Shown here piece after piece: positions 1 to 11,359 of a stretch of DNA of 64,000 nt. Made by a program: the position numbers and the translations under genes. Numbering within the stretch: position 1 is the first letter of the stretch; every line of letters starts with the position of its first letter. Under the pieces are notes generated by a model. The model made no database searches and was not told the origin of the DNA. It worked only from the letters and a program-made list of their open reading frames with translations. This stretch comes from Phyto melanocephala (lineage: Eukaryota > Arthropoda > Insecta > Diptera > Rhinophoridae), in NCBI GenBank assembly GCA_941918925.1, contig OW799233.1:129294833-129358832 (forward strand). The letters are read 5' to 3'.

Positions 1-92
1 AATTAATACATGACGGCTTAAAATGTAATAGAACAAATTGAAAAGTTGATTGAGTAGTGAATCGTTTTTTTTTCTAAAAATTTTATAAAATT

Positions 93-1036
93 ACTAGCTA
101 ATACCCGGTGTGCTTCGCCACCCCCATCGTAATGAAATAAAAATTTTATAGTTCAAAAATATATTTATTTTGCAAGTGCCACGCCTACTATTACTAAATC
201 AACCATTTCTTATCAAAATAGTCATATAGATGTCAAAGCTTCTCGTACAAAATTTGGGTACTCTTACTATATAGCTTCCCAGATATACGAATTTTTGTAT
301 TTAATTCATATGACAGGTGCCACGCCCACTATTACTAAAGCATCCATTTCTAATCAAAATAGTCATATAGACGTCAAAGTGTCTCTGGCAAGATTTGGGT
401 ACTGTTACTATTATCGCTTCCCAGATATACGAATTTTCGTATTTAATTCATATGACAGGTGCCACGCCCACTATTACTAAAGTATCCATTTCTTATTAAA
501 ATAGTCATATAGATGTCAAAGCTTCTCGTGCAAAATTTGGGTACACTAACTGTTATCGCTTCCCGAATATACAAATTTTAGTATTCAATTGCTATGAGAG
601 CTGCCACGCCCACTATTTCTAATGTACCCATTTTTTCCAGAAATGTTTATTTGGGTGTCAAAGTTGCTCTTGCAAAATTTTAGAACTCTAATCGATATCT
701 TTTTCCATATATATGAAATTTAGTATTTAATTCATGTGGCCACGCCTACTATTGAAAGTCCGCCCATTTTTTACCCAAATGTTCGTGTGGATGTCAAAGT
801 TTACCCTTCTTAATTTGAAGACTCTAGCTGCATTAACTTTCGTGATATATAATGTTTAATACTTATTCTTTAATAAGGCGTGGCACCCCGCCCACTTACA
901 ATTTCAAACCAAAGTATAGCCTATAGTTCCTTCCAGAAAGATTCTGTGAACATTTCAAGGAAATCGGTCCAGCCGTTTAACCGTCTATAAAGCACAAACA
1001 AACATACAAACACACATTGATTTTTATATATATAGA
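93..1036 (+). repeat. Interspersed repeat with ACTAGCT...CCCGG head and TA-rich tail
   Basis: The unit begins 'actagctaatacccgg' and ends after 'cagccgtttaaccgtctataaag' -like text, a run of 'acaaacatacaaacacac' and 'tttttatatatatag'. Two further copies with the same kind of head lie at 31165 (plus) and ending at 30292 (minus), so this is an interspersed family. The phrase 'aaatcggtccagcc' in it is typical of widespread arthropod repeats. The middle is a tandem array of ~141-bp units, listed separately. No reading frame is credible. The class is uncertain: it could be a Helitron-type or a LINE-derived repeat. Confidence 0.65.
176..900 (+). repeat. Tandem array of about six ~141-bp units
   Basis: The phrase 'gccacgcc' followed by 'actatt' recurs at 178, 319, 461, 603 and 739, and a weaker form 'ggcaccccgcccactt' at 883. 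The spacings are 141, 142, 142, 136 and 144. Each unit also carries 'gtcatatagatgtcaaag', 'aaaatttgggtac' and 'cttcccagatatacgaatttt' like phrases. The first three units are most alike and the later ones have diverged. The array lies inside the larger dispersed repeat. Confidence 0.8.
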
Positions 1037-1278
1037 TTTTTATAAGAGGCATATTTTAGGGATTTGAAAAAGATAAAAAGGGTACTACAATTGCAAAAGG
1101 CAATAACGCTTAAGTTAAATTCGAACAACTGAATATCTTCTGTATAATGTTTTGTCTATGTAAAATTCAGTCAAAGTTAAAAAACTTTTAATAAAAAATA
1201 ATTTTTGTAACACAAAAAATCCTATATCTCCAAAAAGGACTGGCAACGATGCCTGTAAACAAATTATTGACTTAAATA

Positions 1279-2546
1279 AAGGGTGATTTTTTAGCTATTA
1301 TCTTTTTGGCAACACTGGTTTAAACAGCTGACGCACGCTTCGCGTTTTGTTTCACTGTCAAACATCTTCATTTTGGTCTATAATTTAACCACGAAACGTG
1401 TTACAAACGAACGACGCTTGCAAATTATTGAATTTTATTATCAAAATGCGTGCTCCTTTAAGAAAGTTCATCGCGCGCTTCTTCCATTTTATGGTCAGTT
1501 TAATCGACCCACTGAAGCGGCTATTCGGGCTATTGTGACTAAATTTCGCACCAAATTTACATTGTTGGACATTAAACCGCCAACACGCTTACGTCGAGTG
1601 CGAAGTGAAGAAAATATCTCAGTTGTATCGGCCAGTGTTAATGATGACCATCAATTATCGATTCGTCGCCGTTCGCAGTAATTGGGGCTCTGTCAACAAC
1701 GTGGAAAATTTTGCGGAAGTATTTAGGTGTGAAGCCTTTCAAAATACAGCTGGTGCAAGAATTGGAGCCGAACGACCTACCGCAACGTAGAGTTTTTGGT
1801 GAATGGGCTTTTGGAAAGTTGGCCGAAGATCCACTTTTTTATCGAAAAATTGTGTTCAGCGTGTTGAAAAGCAGAATTGTCGATTTTGGAGTGAAGATCA
1901 GCTAGAAGCATTGCAAGAGCTACCAATGCATCCAGAAAAAGTCACAGTTTGGTGCGGTTTATGGGCTGGTGGCATCATTGGACCGTACTTCTTCAAGGAT
2001 GATGCGAATCGTAATGTAACTGTGAATGGTGAGCGCTACCGTGAGATGATATCCAACTTTTTTTTGCCCAAAATGCAAGAGCTTGACATGCATGACATGT
2101 GTTTTCAACAAGACGGTGCCACATGCCACACAGCACGCTTAACAATGGACTTATTGAGAGGCGAGTTTGGTGAATATATTATTTCACGTTCGGGACCGGT
2201 CAATTGGTCGCCTAGATCGTGCGATTTAACGCCTTTAGACTATTTTTTGTGGGGCTATGTTAAAGCTCATGTCTATACACACATGCCCGCTTCAATTGAC
2301 GCATTGGAAGACAACATTGAAGCATTTATTCATGAGATACCGGCCGAAATATTGGAAAGAGTATGCCAAAATTGCACTAAGCGGATGGACCATTTGAGGC
2401 GCAGTCACGGTCAACATTTGCATGAAATAATCTTCAAACGTTAAATTATAAGGACCGTACTATCGATTCAAATAAAGATTTTATGAATTTTTCTGTATTT
2501 TATGTGTTTTTTTTAACTTTCCTATAGCTCTTAAAAAATCACCCTT
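1279..2546 (+). mobile_element. DD41D mariner (rosa-like), complete ends, inactive
   Basis: The element is bounded by TA on both sides (1277-1278 and 2547-2548), the target duplication of Tc1/mariner elements. Its terminal inverted repeats read AAGGGTGATTTTTTA at 1279-1293 and the exact complement at 2532-2546, with similarity continuing to 'gctat'. It is 1268 bp long, the usual size for a mariner, and holds one decayed transposase gene. The spacing of the second and third catalytic aspartates (41 residues between) places it in the DD41D group. Intact ends mean it could still be moved by a transposase supplied in trans; that is inference. Confidence 0.92.
1373..2444 (+). pseudogene. DD41D mariner transposase, frameshifted, catalytic D1 deleted
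   Basis: The N-terminal part (1373-1681) holds a helix-turn-helix-like region (RLQIIEFYYQNACSFKK...) and the linker VRSEENISVVSASV. It stops at 1679 and the next part continues in another frame (LGVKPFKIQLVQELEPNDLPQRR, about 1711-1863). A second break follows 'KIVFS'. From about 1865 the third frame runs to the stop at 2442 with QNCRFWSED, VTVWCGLWAGGIIGPYFF, FQQDGATCHTA (second D) and CDLTPLDYFLWGYVK (third D), ending in HEIIFKR. Compared with the sister copy at 56582, about 28 nt are missing after 'KIVFS', removing the first catalytic aspartate (FSDEAHF in the sister). No ATG is seen at the expected start. The gene cannot make an active enzyme. Confidence 0.9.
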
Positions 2547-2548
2547 TA

Positions 2549-4418
2549 TTACATTCGTATTTAATATTAAAAAAATCCTTCGTTTTCCCGCAATATGTTC
2601 TTTGTGCTTTTTTTTGTTTTTTATTTTAACTTTTCTATTTTTTATTTAAAATATTCCTATTTTTTTTTTGTAATATTTAAATTATTAAAAACAAAAAAAA
2701 ACGTCTGTCTAAATGTCTATTAAAATATAAATCTCGGAGGCTTTTTATTTGTAAAAAGGCACCTTATATATAAAAAACCATTTGCATAACGTTTTTTCTA
2801 AAGTTATTTTCCATTCACTTCAAAAGAAAGAAGAAAAAAAAAACAAAATCCTTCAAAAACGCTAATTATGAAAAATATGTATTAGGTCTGACTACCCTCC
2901 TCCATAAAATCCTAAACAGTGAGATATAAATAATTTACATATTTAATTTGAAAGATTTAGAGAAAATTATAACAGCTAAAGGAAATGAAAACGAAATACG
3001 TACATAAATATATTTTTAACACAGAAAATTTATGCTCAACGCAATAAAAATTCGTTACTTTTAAAACCGGAAATGACAATAGGATAAAACAAAAAATGAA
3101 AATAAATGTTTAAGGCTTATGTAAACGACTAATTTAAATATGCATTGCAATTAACTCACAAAAACATGTTAAAAAGCAAACACCGACTCACTGTGACTGC
3201 TGTACACAGAAGATATGATAGAAGGACAACAGTACAACTAACAAAGGACATATTGGTGCTGTGCGTTAGCAAAGACGGCAATTGTACTATATTGTTTCCC
3301 GCACCATGAGTGACAAGGATATAACTCTGTCATTGAATTTTTTATGTTTCGAAAATATTGTTTATTTATTCTGCATCCTTATAGAAAAGTAAAACTAATT
3401 TAGCGATGTCCGTGTGTTTGCTGAAATTAAGTTTCCTAGGCATTTAGCTGCTTAAGGGATACGCACGAAGAAATTTTTTATAAGATGTCTTCATTAAAAT
3501 TTTACTATTAAAAATAATCAAAATTGATTTATAATTTAAATTTGCCTACTTAATAAGAAAAAATATGATTGTCTTTTATGTGTATTGGCATAGAGTATAA
3601 ATATTAAAGCAACAAAAAAAAAATAATAATAAATGATGTCACGTTGTGTGTTTACGTTACACATCGATCTTTGTTGGCTATAAAATGTTCGGTCTCCTGG
3701 CCGGTCTACATTTATTTAATTTATTATGTCTATGGGTAAAATCCTTACAGACAGATGACTTGATTTAAGTATTGACAATAACAAATACAATAATACTTAG
3801 TTATAATATGCATAGTATGCATACATACATACATAAATACATACAAAACCAGGTAAATTTTAATTCAAATTACTATATTTTATATAAAAATAGGCAAGGT
3901 GATTTTTACGCGGCCAGTATGCCAGTGTTGCCAATTCTTGCTGAACAAAAGAGGCTAAGTTTCATACAAGCAACTGATTAAAAGGGCTAAAAAAAGAGTT
4001 AAAGTTTACAGTAAAAAGCACGTCTAATTTTTCACATTCACTTAGAAAATGATGACAGCAAGTGACTGCGGTTTATTCAAGAAGTATTCCTTATAATTAT
4101 TTTTAAAACTAAAAATAGTTAAAATACAAAGGAACGTTGTTAAAAAGATAACTTCAATTAAATACTGAATTTTAGTCAAAGTAAAACTTATCAGTTAATT
4201 TCAATTCATGTCGTCGTAGCAGCGGGAAGCATAATTTTATAATTTTATAAGTTCACCTTGATTTGAATTACTTATGCAGGGATGGAAAATGAGATTTTCG
4301 TTAAAATGTTGAACAAATTTACTTAAATGTTCATATTTGGTAACAAATGTATTAAATTTATTTATATTTGTCGTTTTTACACCCTTTATTATGGCCTTCA
4401 CTAATATGTATACTTCTT
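2549..4418. other. No gene seen; AT-rich, short ACAT run
   Basis: Long A and T runs, no reading frame with recognisable sequence, and an 'acat' microsatellite near 3815-3845. Nothing else could be supported. Confidence 0.6.
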
Positions 4419-5260
4419 TATACCCTGCACCTGTGGTGCACAAGGGTATATATAGCTTTGTCATTTCGTTTGTATTTTCTACAATTTTCTTTTTGGACCA
4501 CATAAAGTATATTTTTTGAAAGCTTATGAATAGGGAAGTCGATTAAGCCCTGACCGTCTGTCCGTGTAATGGTTGAAATCAGCTTTAAGAAGCAACCACA
4601 TGTTCCTCATATCTGTGTATGGTATAAATCTCTTGGAAATATCGGCGAATGAATCGCTATTGAAATTCAGCACAATCGTTCTACAACTTTCTGAGATATG
4701 ATCAAATAAGCACGACTGCCTCTGTTTTTCCCATATTTTTACCAGAAAATTAAAATTTTTCAGCCATAGAATAATATATAGAAACTTTTGCTACTATTTG
4801 TAGATATAATATGCCTTGAGAGATATTCGAGAAAAATTTTGGATAAGTCGTACTCTAATCGGTAAAGTTATATGCAAATTTTTTTTTTTTTAAATATATA
4901 TTCCAAAAATTTACAATCGAAAATCTATTTTTGCAGCTTCTAGACAACCGAGACAGCTTATATTGGTATCATATGAAAGAACTTGACTAGCGCAATATAA
5001 GCTTGTTGGCCGCCACTACAAAATGGCAGACAATAAATTTGTAAATGGTCAAATTTGCTATTTTAAAATGTAACTTCTTCAATATTAGTATCAAATGGAA
5101 GGTTTTGACCAATAGAATACAGTAGATTATTAAAAAAAATTAACTACAAGATGGCGTCTAAAACAAAATGGCGGAAAATTTTTTTTAACTCCATTAATGT
5201 AGGTATCAAATGAAAGGGCTTGACTAGTAGATTGCAGTTAGTTAAGCACTCTTACTTGTT
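4419..5260 (+). repeat. INE-1/DINE-1-like (Helentron-type) element, full length
   Basis: It opens 'tataccctgcacctgtgg', continues with 'ataaagtatattttttgaaag' and 'agtcgattaagccctgaccgtctgtccg', and closes 'gcactcttacttgtt'. The pattern of TATACCC start, a CATAAAGTATA core and GTCY repeats is that of Drosophila INE-1/DINE-1 (mini-me), as I recall that family. The right half has three ~115-bp tandem units each holding 'gtatca.atg.aagg..ttgac.ag' (4968, 5089, 5202) and 'aaaatggcgg'. It has no coding capacity. The same half-unit is found around 36.5, 54.2/57.6 and 58.8 kb. Confidence 0.8.
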
Positions 5261-6347
5261 AATAATTTTTTTTTTTTATTAATCGGATCATAACACCTCT
5301 TCTGTACCTAGTATATGCGATTAACTTGACAAAAAACATCACCTAAAAATTAGCTTTGTTGTATTAATTTGTCGTTGTATATATCTGTATGAATATGCCT
5401 TGAGTCATGTTTAACCAAAGTTTTTTAATTACGGTTGTGGAGGTCAGCATAAACAGTAAACAACTTTATCAGCATAACAGCTGTTATTTTTACGTCGTTA
5501 TTATTTTTCTACGACAAATTCTTTGTGTTGGCCGAAATTCGTCATTCGTCGTAGTTGTGTTCCTAGCACAGTGAAACGACTTTAAATTCATATACCAGCC
5601 CTACAAGCTTATTAAAGGCGTACTTAATATTTATTATTTTTTTTTTTTATAAGAGAATGCGAATGTCGTCTAAAGTTTAAGGAAAAGTGAGAGTGGTTTG
5701 TCGTGGCAGAAATGTGTGGTGGATAGAGAAAGAAAAATGTATATGTAAATTGCATTTATGCAATGCAACTTGGTTGGAGAACATAAAAAATTAATCAAAA
5801 GTTAAAGTCCTCTTATATTGTTTTATTGCACAAGTAGGTATGTATGTACGTATGTATGCATGTAGGTAGGCATACTTACCTGTTAGTTTTTCACTGAAAA
5901 GAAAAACGGAAACTTATTATTAGACTGCAGAAGAAACTACGTTGACAATGTAGTAATGACAGCCATTAATTAAACGATGAGAATGAGATGAAGTAATGGA
6001 ATTGACAGACAATAAGTTTGGTCATAAGATCAAATTTTATTTAACCTGCGAACCAAAGACAAGATAAAAATTTCAGGTTAAAAATAAAAATCAAATTAGC
6101 TGTGCATAATTTAAATCTCTTTTGTGAATTTTTCAAATAATTATTTAAGTTTAACTATGTTGAAGTCTAATTCCATTTATAGATTATATGAAACCACCTG
6201 TGAACACTATTTTGATCAAATAACAATTGTTATTTCAAATCGAATGAAATACATTTAATTTATTCAATACTGATTAATCCCAATAATACAAAATATAGTC
6301 TCATTGGTACAGTAGAACTACACTCATCCAAAGTAGACAAATTTAAC
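5261..6347. other. No gene seen; GTAT microsatellite and a possible minus-strand splice pair
   Basis: AT-rich. A 'gtatgtatgtacgtatgtatg' like tract lies at 5836-5870. On the minus strand a pyrimidine-rich acceptor ending 'ttttcag' (5895-5901) is followed after 14 nt by a strong donor 'cag/gtaagt'. This is weak evidence of transcription and is reported as a finding. Confidence 0.5.
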
Positions 6348-7415
6348 CTGGGGGCTGATTCTTGCATCCGTATACGAGCGAAATTATATTCGAACGTACG
6401 AATTTTCTTACTTTTGGGATTCTCTCATTCGATATCGAGTATCGACATGATGATGGCATTCGATAATGAGCTACATTTCGAATGCAACCTTGCGAGTATA
6501 AACTCGTTAGCAAAAAAGCATTCGAGTTAACGTTTTAATGTACAAAAGTGAACAGGAAAGAAAATGTAAGTTAAAATTTTTTTTTAAGTGAATTGTTATA
6601 TTTCTAGGTTAAAGTTAACAAAAATAAATTATTCTCAAAAAGAGATCGTTGGGAATTTTATGGCAAAGCACGCAGATTTGGCAAAAAGCCTTTTACCGAA
6701 CAGTTTACAAGGGAAAGCGAGGGCTAACCAACTTTGGGAGCAACTAGCCGCGAAACTTAATGCTTCTGGTCTGAAGGCTGTGCAAAGCTTTGGACAAGTT
6801 TTAAAAACACAAACAGAACCAAAGTCAAACCTAAAACCTTTAGGTGATGAATTAAGTGTAATAGCGCCTGACGATCACAATAATGACTTGCCATGCACTT
6901 CTTCGTCTTTAGTCTCGGACAGTTACCACTCCTCATGTATAGAAGATGATGATTTAGAAGTATCAGTGCCAGAAAAAAGAATAATAAACGGAGACATAAA
7001 AAAATAGCGTAAAAAGAGGGAAAAAACAAGACCTCGAATTAAAACAAAAGAATGTCGAACTGAATATTCAGTTATTTGAAATGAAAAAGAAAAGCCTACA
7101 AATTAAGGAAGAGGTGCAATACTTAGACGAACAAATTAAAGAAATAGAGTTGCAAATACGAAGAAAGGTGTTAGAAACACTTAATATGGGTATCGAAATG
7201 CAATAAAAATAGCAATAAATCCCTATGTGCATACAACTTTTATAGGCTTTAATTTTTTTAGTTTCAAAAAATATGAAAAATTAAGTTCTTTATAACACTG
7301 AACTAAAAACTCGATTCGTTTCGTATCGAGTAACATCATTAGAAAATTGTACGCTATCGAAATTAATTTCGATACGAGTTGTATTTCGATCACGAATGCG
7401 AGAATCAGCCCCCTG
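6348..7415 (+). mobile_element. TIR DNA transposon carrying a Myb/SANT-like gene (PIF/Harbinger-like?)
   Basis: Inverted ends: GGGGGCTGATTCTTGCATCC at 6350 and its near complement, read inward GGGGGCTGATTCTCGCATTC, ending at about 7413. Subterminal regions are rich in 'tcgatatcgag' type short palindromes, as expected of transposase binding sites. The only gene is a Myb/SANT-like protein with a coiled coil; no DDE transposase is present. PIF/Harbinger elements encode such a second Myb-like protein, which suggests a non-autonomous member that kept only that gene. I could not find a 3-bp or 8-bp target duplication, so the superfamily remains open. Confidence 0.7.
6564..7206 (+). pseudogene. Myb/SANT-like DNA-binding protein with C-terminal coiled coil, frameshifted
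   Basis: From about 6608 the frame reads INYSQKEIVGNFMAKHADLA, then SLQGKARANQLWEQLAAKLNASG, the tryptophan-spaced helices of the Myb/SANT-like domain found in insect transposon and zeste-like proteins. A serine-rich linker (SSSLVSDSYHSSC) follows. The frame stops at 7005-7007 just after a run of A at 6998-7004. One frame over, an uninterrupted stretch to the TAA at 7204 encodes a strongly charged heptad-rich helix (KQKNVELNIQLFEMKKKSLQ onward), a likely coiled coil. One base change in the A run explains the break. No ATG opens the frame directly. The only candidate is an ATG split by a possible 42-nt intron: AT at 6564-6565, then gtaagt...tttctag at 6566-6607, then G at 6608. Confidence 0.72.
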
Positions 7416-8326
7416 ATGTGTTCATAAACTTTGCACATCTTGAAAAATTACACAAAAGCCTAACTTCTGCAACTAAACTTTTTCTTCTTGACTAAAGATG
7501 GAAACTGATTGCAAAGCATTACATTTTTGTACAATTAAATTTTTTTATTTACTAACTAAATTTTGTTCATGTATCTGATACATATTTAAAATTAAAAAAA
7601 TTCTCCCCAAAAAAAAATTAAAATCCCTATTGTTCACTTAATTCTAATTATGTTTGCCTCTATTCCTTTCCTGCTACAAAATCTCTTTTATGGCAGCTTC
7701 CTTCGTACACATATATTTCGATTTTATACATGAGAAAATTTTAATTTAACTAAGCTTGTTGAGCATGTACTTTATATATTTATATACAAGTTGGAGTACG
7801 ACAAAATTGCTTGTTTGAATAATCCTTCATAAGACTATTAAAAGAAGACGGTATGTTTATAATAAATTTAAACAACAAAAAAAAAATTATTGAGGGTCTA
7901 TGCTGTGCCGAATCTTGCATGTCCTTGCTAATAGGATATTTTCTACACATATACTACAACAAAAGAAAAAAATGTAAACTACAAAAACAATTTATAACAA
8001 TTTTAGGTGAAACCAAAATTTATAGTCTTTACAGTGGATTGTCTGCAAGAACTATAAATGAAGAAAATAATTGTTTTTTAATTATTCTTCTTCTATGGTT
8101 GTAATGATTTTACACATCCTTTTAGTAAATTGGCACAAAAATATCATGTGTCTTTTCATTGTAGACATAGTAGATTCATACTTGGTCTTTAGATCTATTA
8201 AGAACATTACGAGCAACATCTATGTCTTTAAGTCCTCTAGCTCTTTAGTGTGTAATTTTTTGTTTGTCCATAATACAGATAAAAAAATAGCCGTGACAGA
8301 GACGTAACGGCGCAAAATGTACGCGC
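7416..8326. other. No gene seen; AT-rich
   Basis: Short open frames here are AT-rich and resemble nothing I know. No RNA gene or repeat could be supported. Confidence 0.55.
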
Positions 8327-8328
8327 TA

Positions 8329-8495
8329 GTTAAAGGTTGGATTTTTTCCTACGACTAGTTTAGTCTATCATTATTGTAACTTAAGTTTAACCTACCAGAT
8401 TGAATATTGTATTTAACTCACCGCTCACTTTAAATTAAAGTGAAGTTGTAAAATTTGATAACTGTACATCCATTCGATAAAATCCTACCTTTAAC
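8329..8495. mobile_element. Small TA-flanked MITE (Stowaway-like)
   Basis: A 167-bp unit with inverted ends GTTAAAGGTTGGATTTTTTC (from 8329) and, read inward, GTTAAAGGTAGGATTTTATC (ending 8495), 18 of 20 matching. It is flanked by TA at 8327-8328 and 8496-8497. It has no coding capacity. TA flanks and short TIRs fit a non-autonomous Tc1/mariner derivative. Confidence 0.55.
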
Positions 8496-8497
8496 TA

Positions 8498-11359
8498 ATG
8501 TCAAGTTGTAATAATTGACCAAACACCAATAAAAAAGTTGAACGCCAATAACTAAGTTAAAACTTAATATGTGTTTAAGGGTATATTTCATACTAATTCA
8601 GAAATATTGTTTAAATATCCTACAAGACCGAATATTAAAATTTAAGTTTGTTTAAATTTTTCTTTTTCAGTTATAGTTGGCTCAGTGCAGTTTAAAAAAT
8701 TTTTTTGATTCTAAATGAATCTTTAATTTCTGTAAAAATTACTTTAAAAAAATCAATTTATTTCTTTGTGTTTCGCTTTCCTCTTTCTTCTTCCCACACT
8801 ATACAGTGGTTCACGTAAGGCCTTATTACTTTTTATTGCGTTGAATTTTTTTTTTGTTGAACGAAGTCAAGAGAGATATAAACAATTTTTTACTAAATTG
8901 AATAAAACACTCAATACGTATATGTATGTGAAAAAATCATTATTTAATGTGTATATTTATTCACATAAACAAAGTCAGACCCAAGACAGACATATTACAA
9001 ACAAGGTAAAAAAGGGTGTTTAAGTTATATTTAAATCTTTTATAGGTCGAATATCCAATACTCAAACAAAAAAAAAATAATAGTATTTTTATGGGTCTTC
9101 CTATACTTGACTTATGGTGTGGTTCATGTTCGGTGTGAGGCCAAAGAGCAGCCTCTCTGTTTTTTTAAGATCTTTACTTTCTGTGTATTAATAAGCCGAA
9201 GTTAAGTTAGGTTAAAAAAGGGGCACTAAAATCCAAACCCATAATAGGTATACACGTATGCCTAATGGCCATGATGTTTGCTCTAAAGGACCGAACACAA
9301 GAAAAATTATAACGACCGATGTCGGTGGCAAGTGCACATCACCTTCACGCTAAAAGAACATGACCTCCAATCGCTAGTGTATAATGTCCAATGTGGCATG
9401 AGCTGTCTGGCAAAGTAATGGTAATTTTATCGCTTCTAGATGATGGTGATTGCCTCGCCAAGACTGTTTCCAAAAAACTTGGATGCTCTAACTATTCACG
9501 GTGTTAACGTGAATTAACGCGTGCACAATTACAAACGGAATGCTACACTTGCATACAAACTTGTTACTTAAGATGCTGGGTGTAAACGGAGCGAAAGTTA
9601 AGCGAAAGAGGTACATAGTTGTGAATAGAGAATGGAAATGCTTTTTAAATATATTTTTTTTTTAACTGCAACGTTTCTTAAAAATTTTCTATAATCTAAA
9701 AATGATCTATTTCGTAGTACAAAGTTTATTATAAATTATATTTGCCGTAGCATATTTTTTTAGGTTTGATGGCAATAGGTTTTGCAGTGAAGTTAAAGAC
9801 GTTGATGACTGAAACGAAGATTTCTATATTCATCACCAAAAATATTAGACAACATAAATAATTATTTGCTTAGTTCTGGTTTAATTTTAGGATAATCTAC
9901 CTGTGTCCGTCAGTCCGCTGAAAGTATAAGAGAGCTAAAAACCAAAAAGGTAGATGGACAAATTTTCGCATCATCAAAAATTTTTGCTATTTAAAATAAA
10001 TACAAAAATGTACGAAACTTTACCCTACACAGTGTATTTTTTAGTGTATTTATAATTTTAAGTGTTATAAAACTGACGGAATTAGACATACGAATCTTAA
10101 ATTTTGCATATATTGGTTTTTCTTTTAATATCATTGTTAGGAAAATAGAGGTGATATGCCCACCTCCTATAAATGGGGGTTTTTTTAAGCAACCCCTTAT
10201 ATTTACAACTAAAAAACTGTAAAAAAAAATTACACAAAAAATGCTTAAACACTTAAGTGGAAAATAAAATGGCAAATGACAATGAAATTGGCTTAAATAT
10301 GACCTAAAATACACATACAAAGACGTTAAAATATCATAACAATAGACAGAATAATTAAAACAACCCACAAACGAACCCATCAGCCAACCATTTATTCAGT
10401 CAGTTTAGCAATTACAGTCAAAAGTCACTTTTGCATGAAAAGTAAAATACACACCCACCCATACACAACAAAAAAAAAAAAAAAAGAAAAAAAAAGGAGA
10501 AAAAAGAGCGCCAATACCACAAGTAAAATTTTAATTAGACTTAATTAAGCGAAAATAAAATAAAATCTTAACTAAATAACATACATTCATTATTATGTAG
10601 CTATGTATGTATGTAAGTGTGTATGTATGTAAGTGTGTATGTACGTACTGTAGTAAAAATGTCTGCTAGAGTTGAAGTGGTAGGTAGGGAAAAGTAAGCA
10701 GAAAGGATGGGTAGGTACATGATGTCACGTATGACATAAAGTCACTACAAGTACTTGTTAAAAGTCAACAACGATGAACGGCAATGTTGTACAAAACAAT
10801 CAACCAACCCTCTATGTTTATAAAATTGGCCAAACAAAATAGTAACTACAACTACAACTACACTCATACTTATATGCTTGTAGTTAAAACAAACACATTT
10901 GTATGTATTTTATAAAATACTTGAAATTTCTGCTCAATTTAAGGTAATACCCCATAACGTTTGTTGTCCCTTTGCATTTGTCTTCTTCACGGTTTTGCTG
11001 TGTTTAAATGTTGCAAGACACAAAAGCAGTCAACGGAATCATAATGTGGTTTATACATGTACCCATACACATACACAAATGCAAAGCATAAAAACTAAGG
11101 GATCTTAAGTATTGACGTTTTTGTTATTAATATAGAAGAATACTTAACCTCCGCACCCCTTTAACTATAAATACAAGAATGTTTTTGTTCTTCTTTTTTT
11201 TTTTTTTTGTTTTTTGGCGGCGCTCATGTCATAAGAGAGGCAGTTTAATGTCATTTAAATGTTATTTTATGGTTAATGCTCATATTCATGATTACACAAA
11301 GTAACATAATTGTACATATTTAATACATATGTATACATAATGATAATGTATATAAAAAA
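8498..11359. other. No gene seen; GTAT microsatellites; unassigned block at 9.1-9.6 kb
   Basis: The stretch 9105-9640 is less AT-biased than its surroundings and may be a worn repeat, but I recognise nothing in it. A minus-strand open frame at 9991-10380 is AT-rich and hydrophobic and looks fortuitous. A 'tatgtatgtaagtgtg' microsatellite occupies about 10597-10648. Confidence 0.5.

Noticed and set aside
176..900. CRISPR-like array
   Set aside because: The repeating unit is about 141 bp with no short constant repeat and variable spacers; the organism is a fly.
9991..10380. 129-codon minus-strand open frame
   Set aside because: AT-rich, hydrophobic, without a recognisable domain or codon pattern; such frames occur by chance in this base composition.
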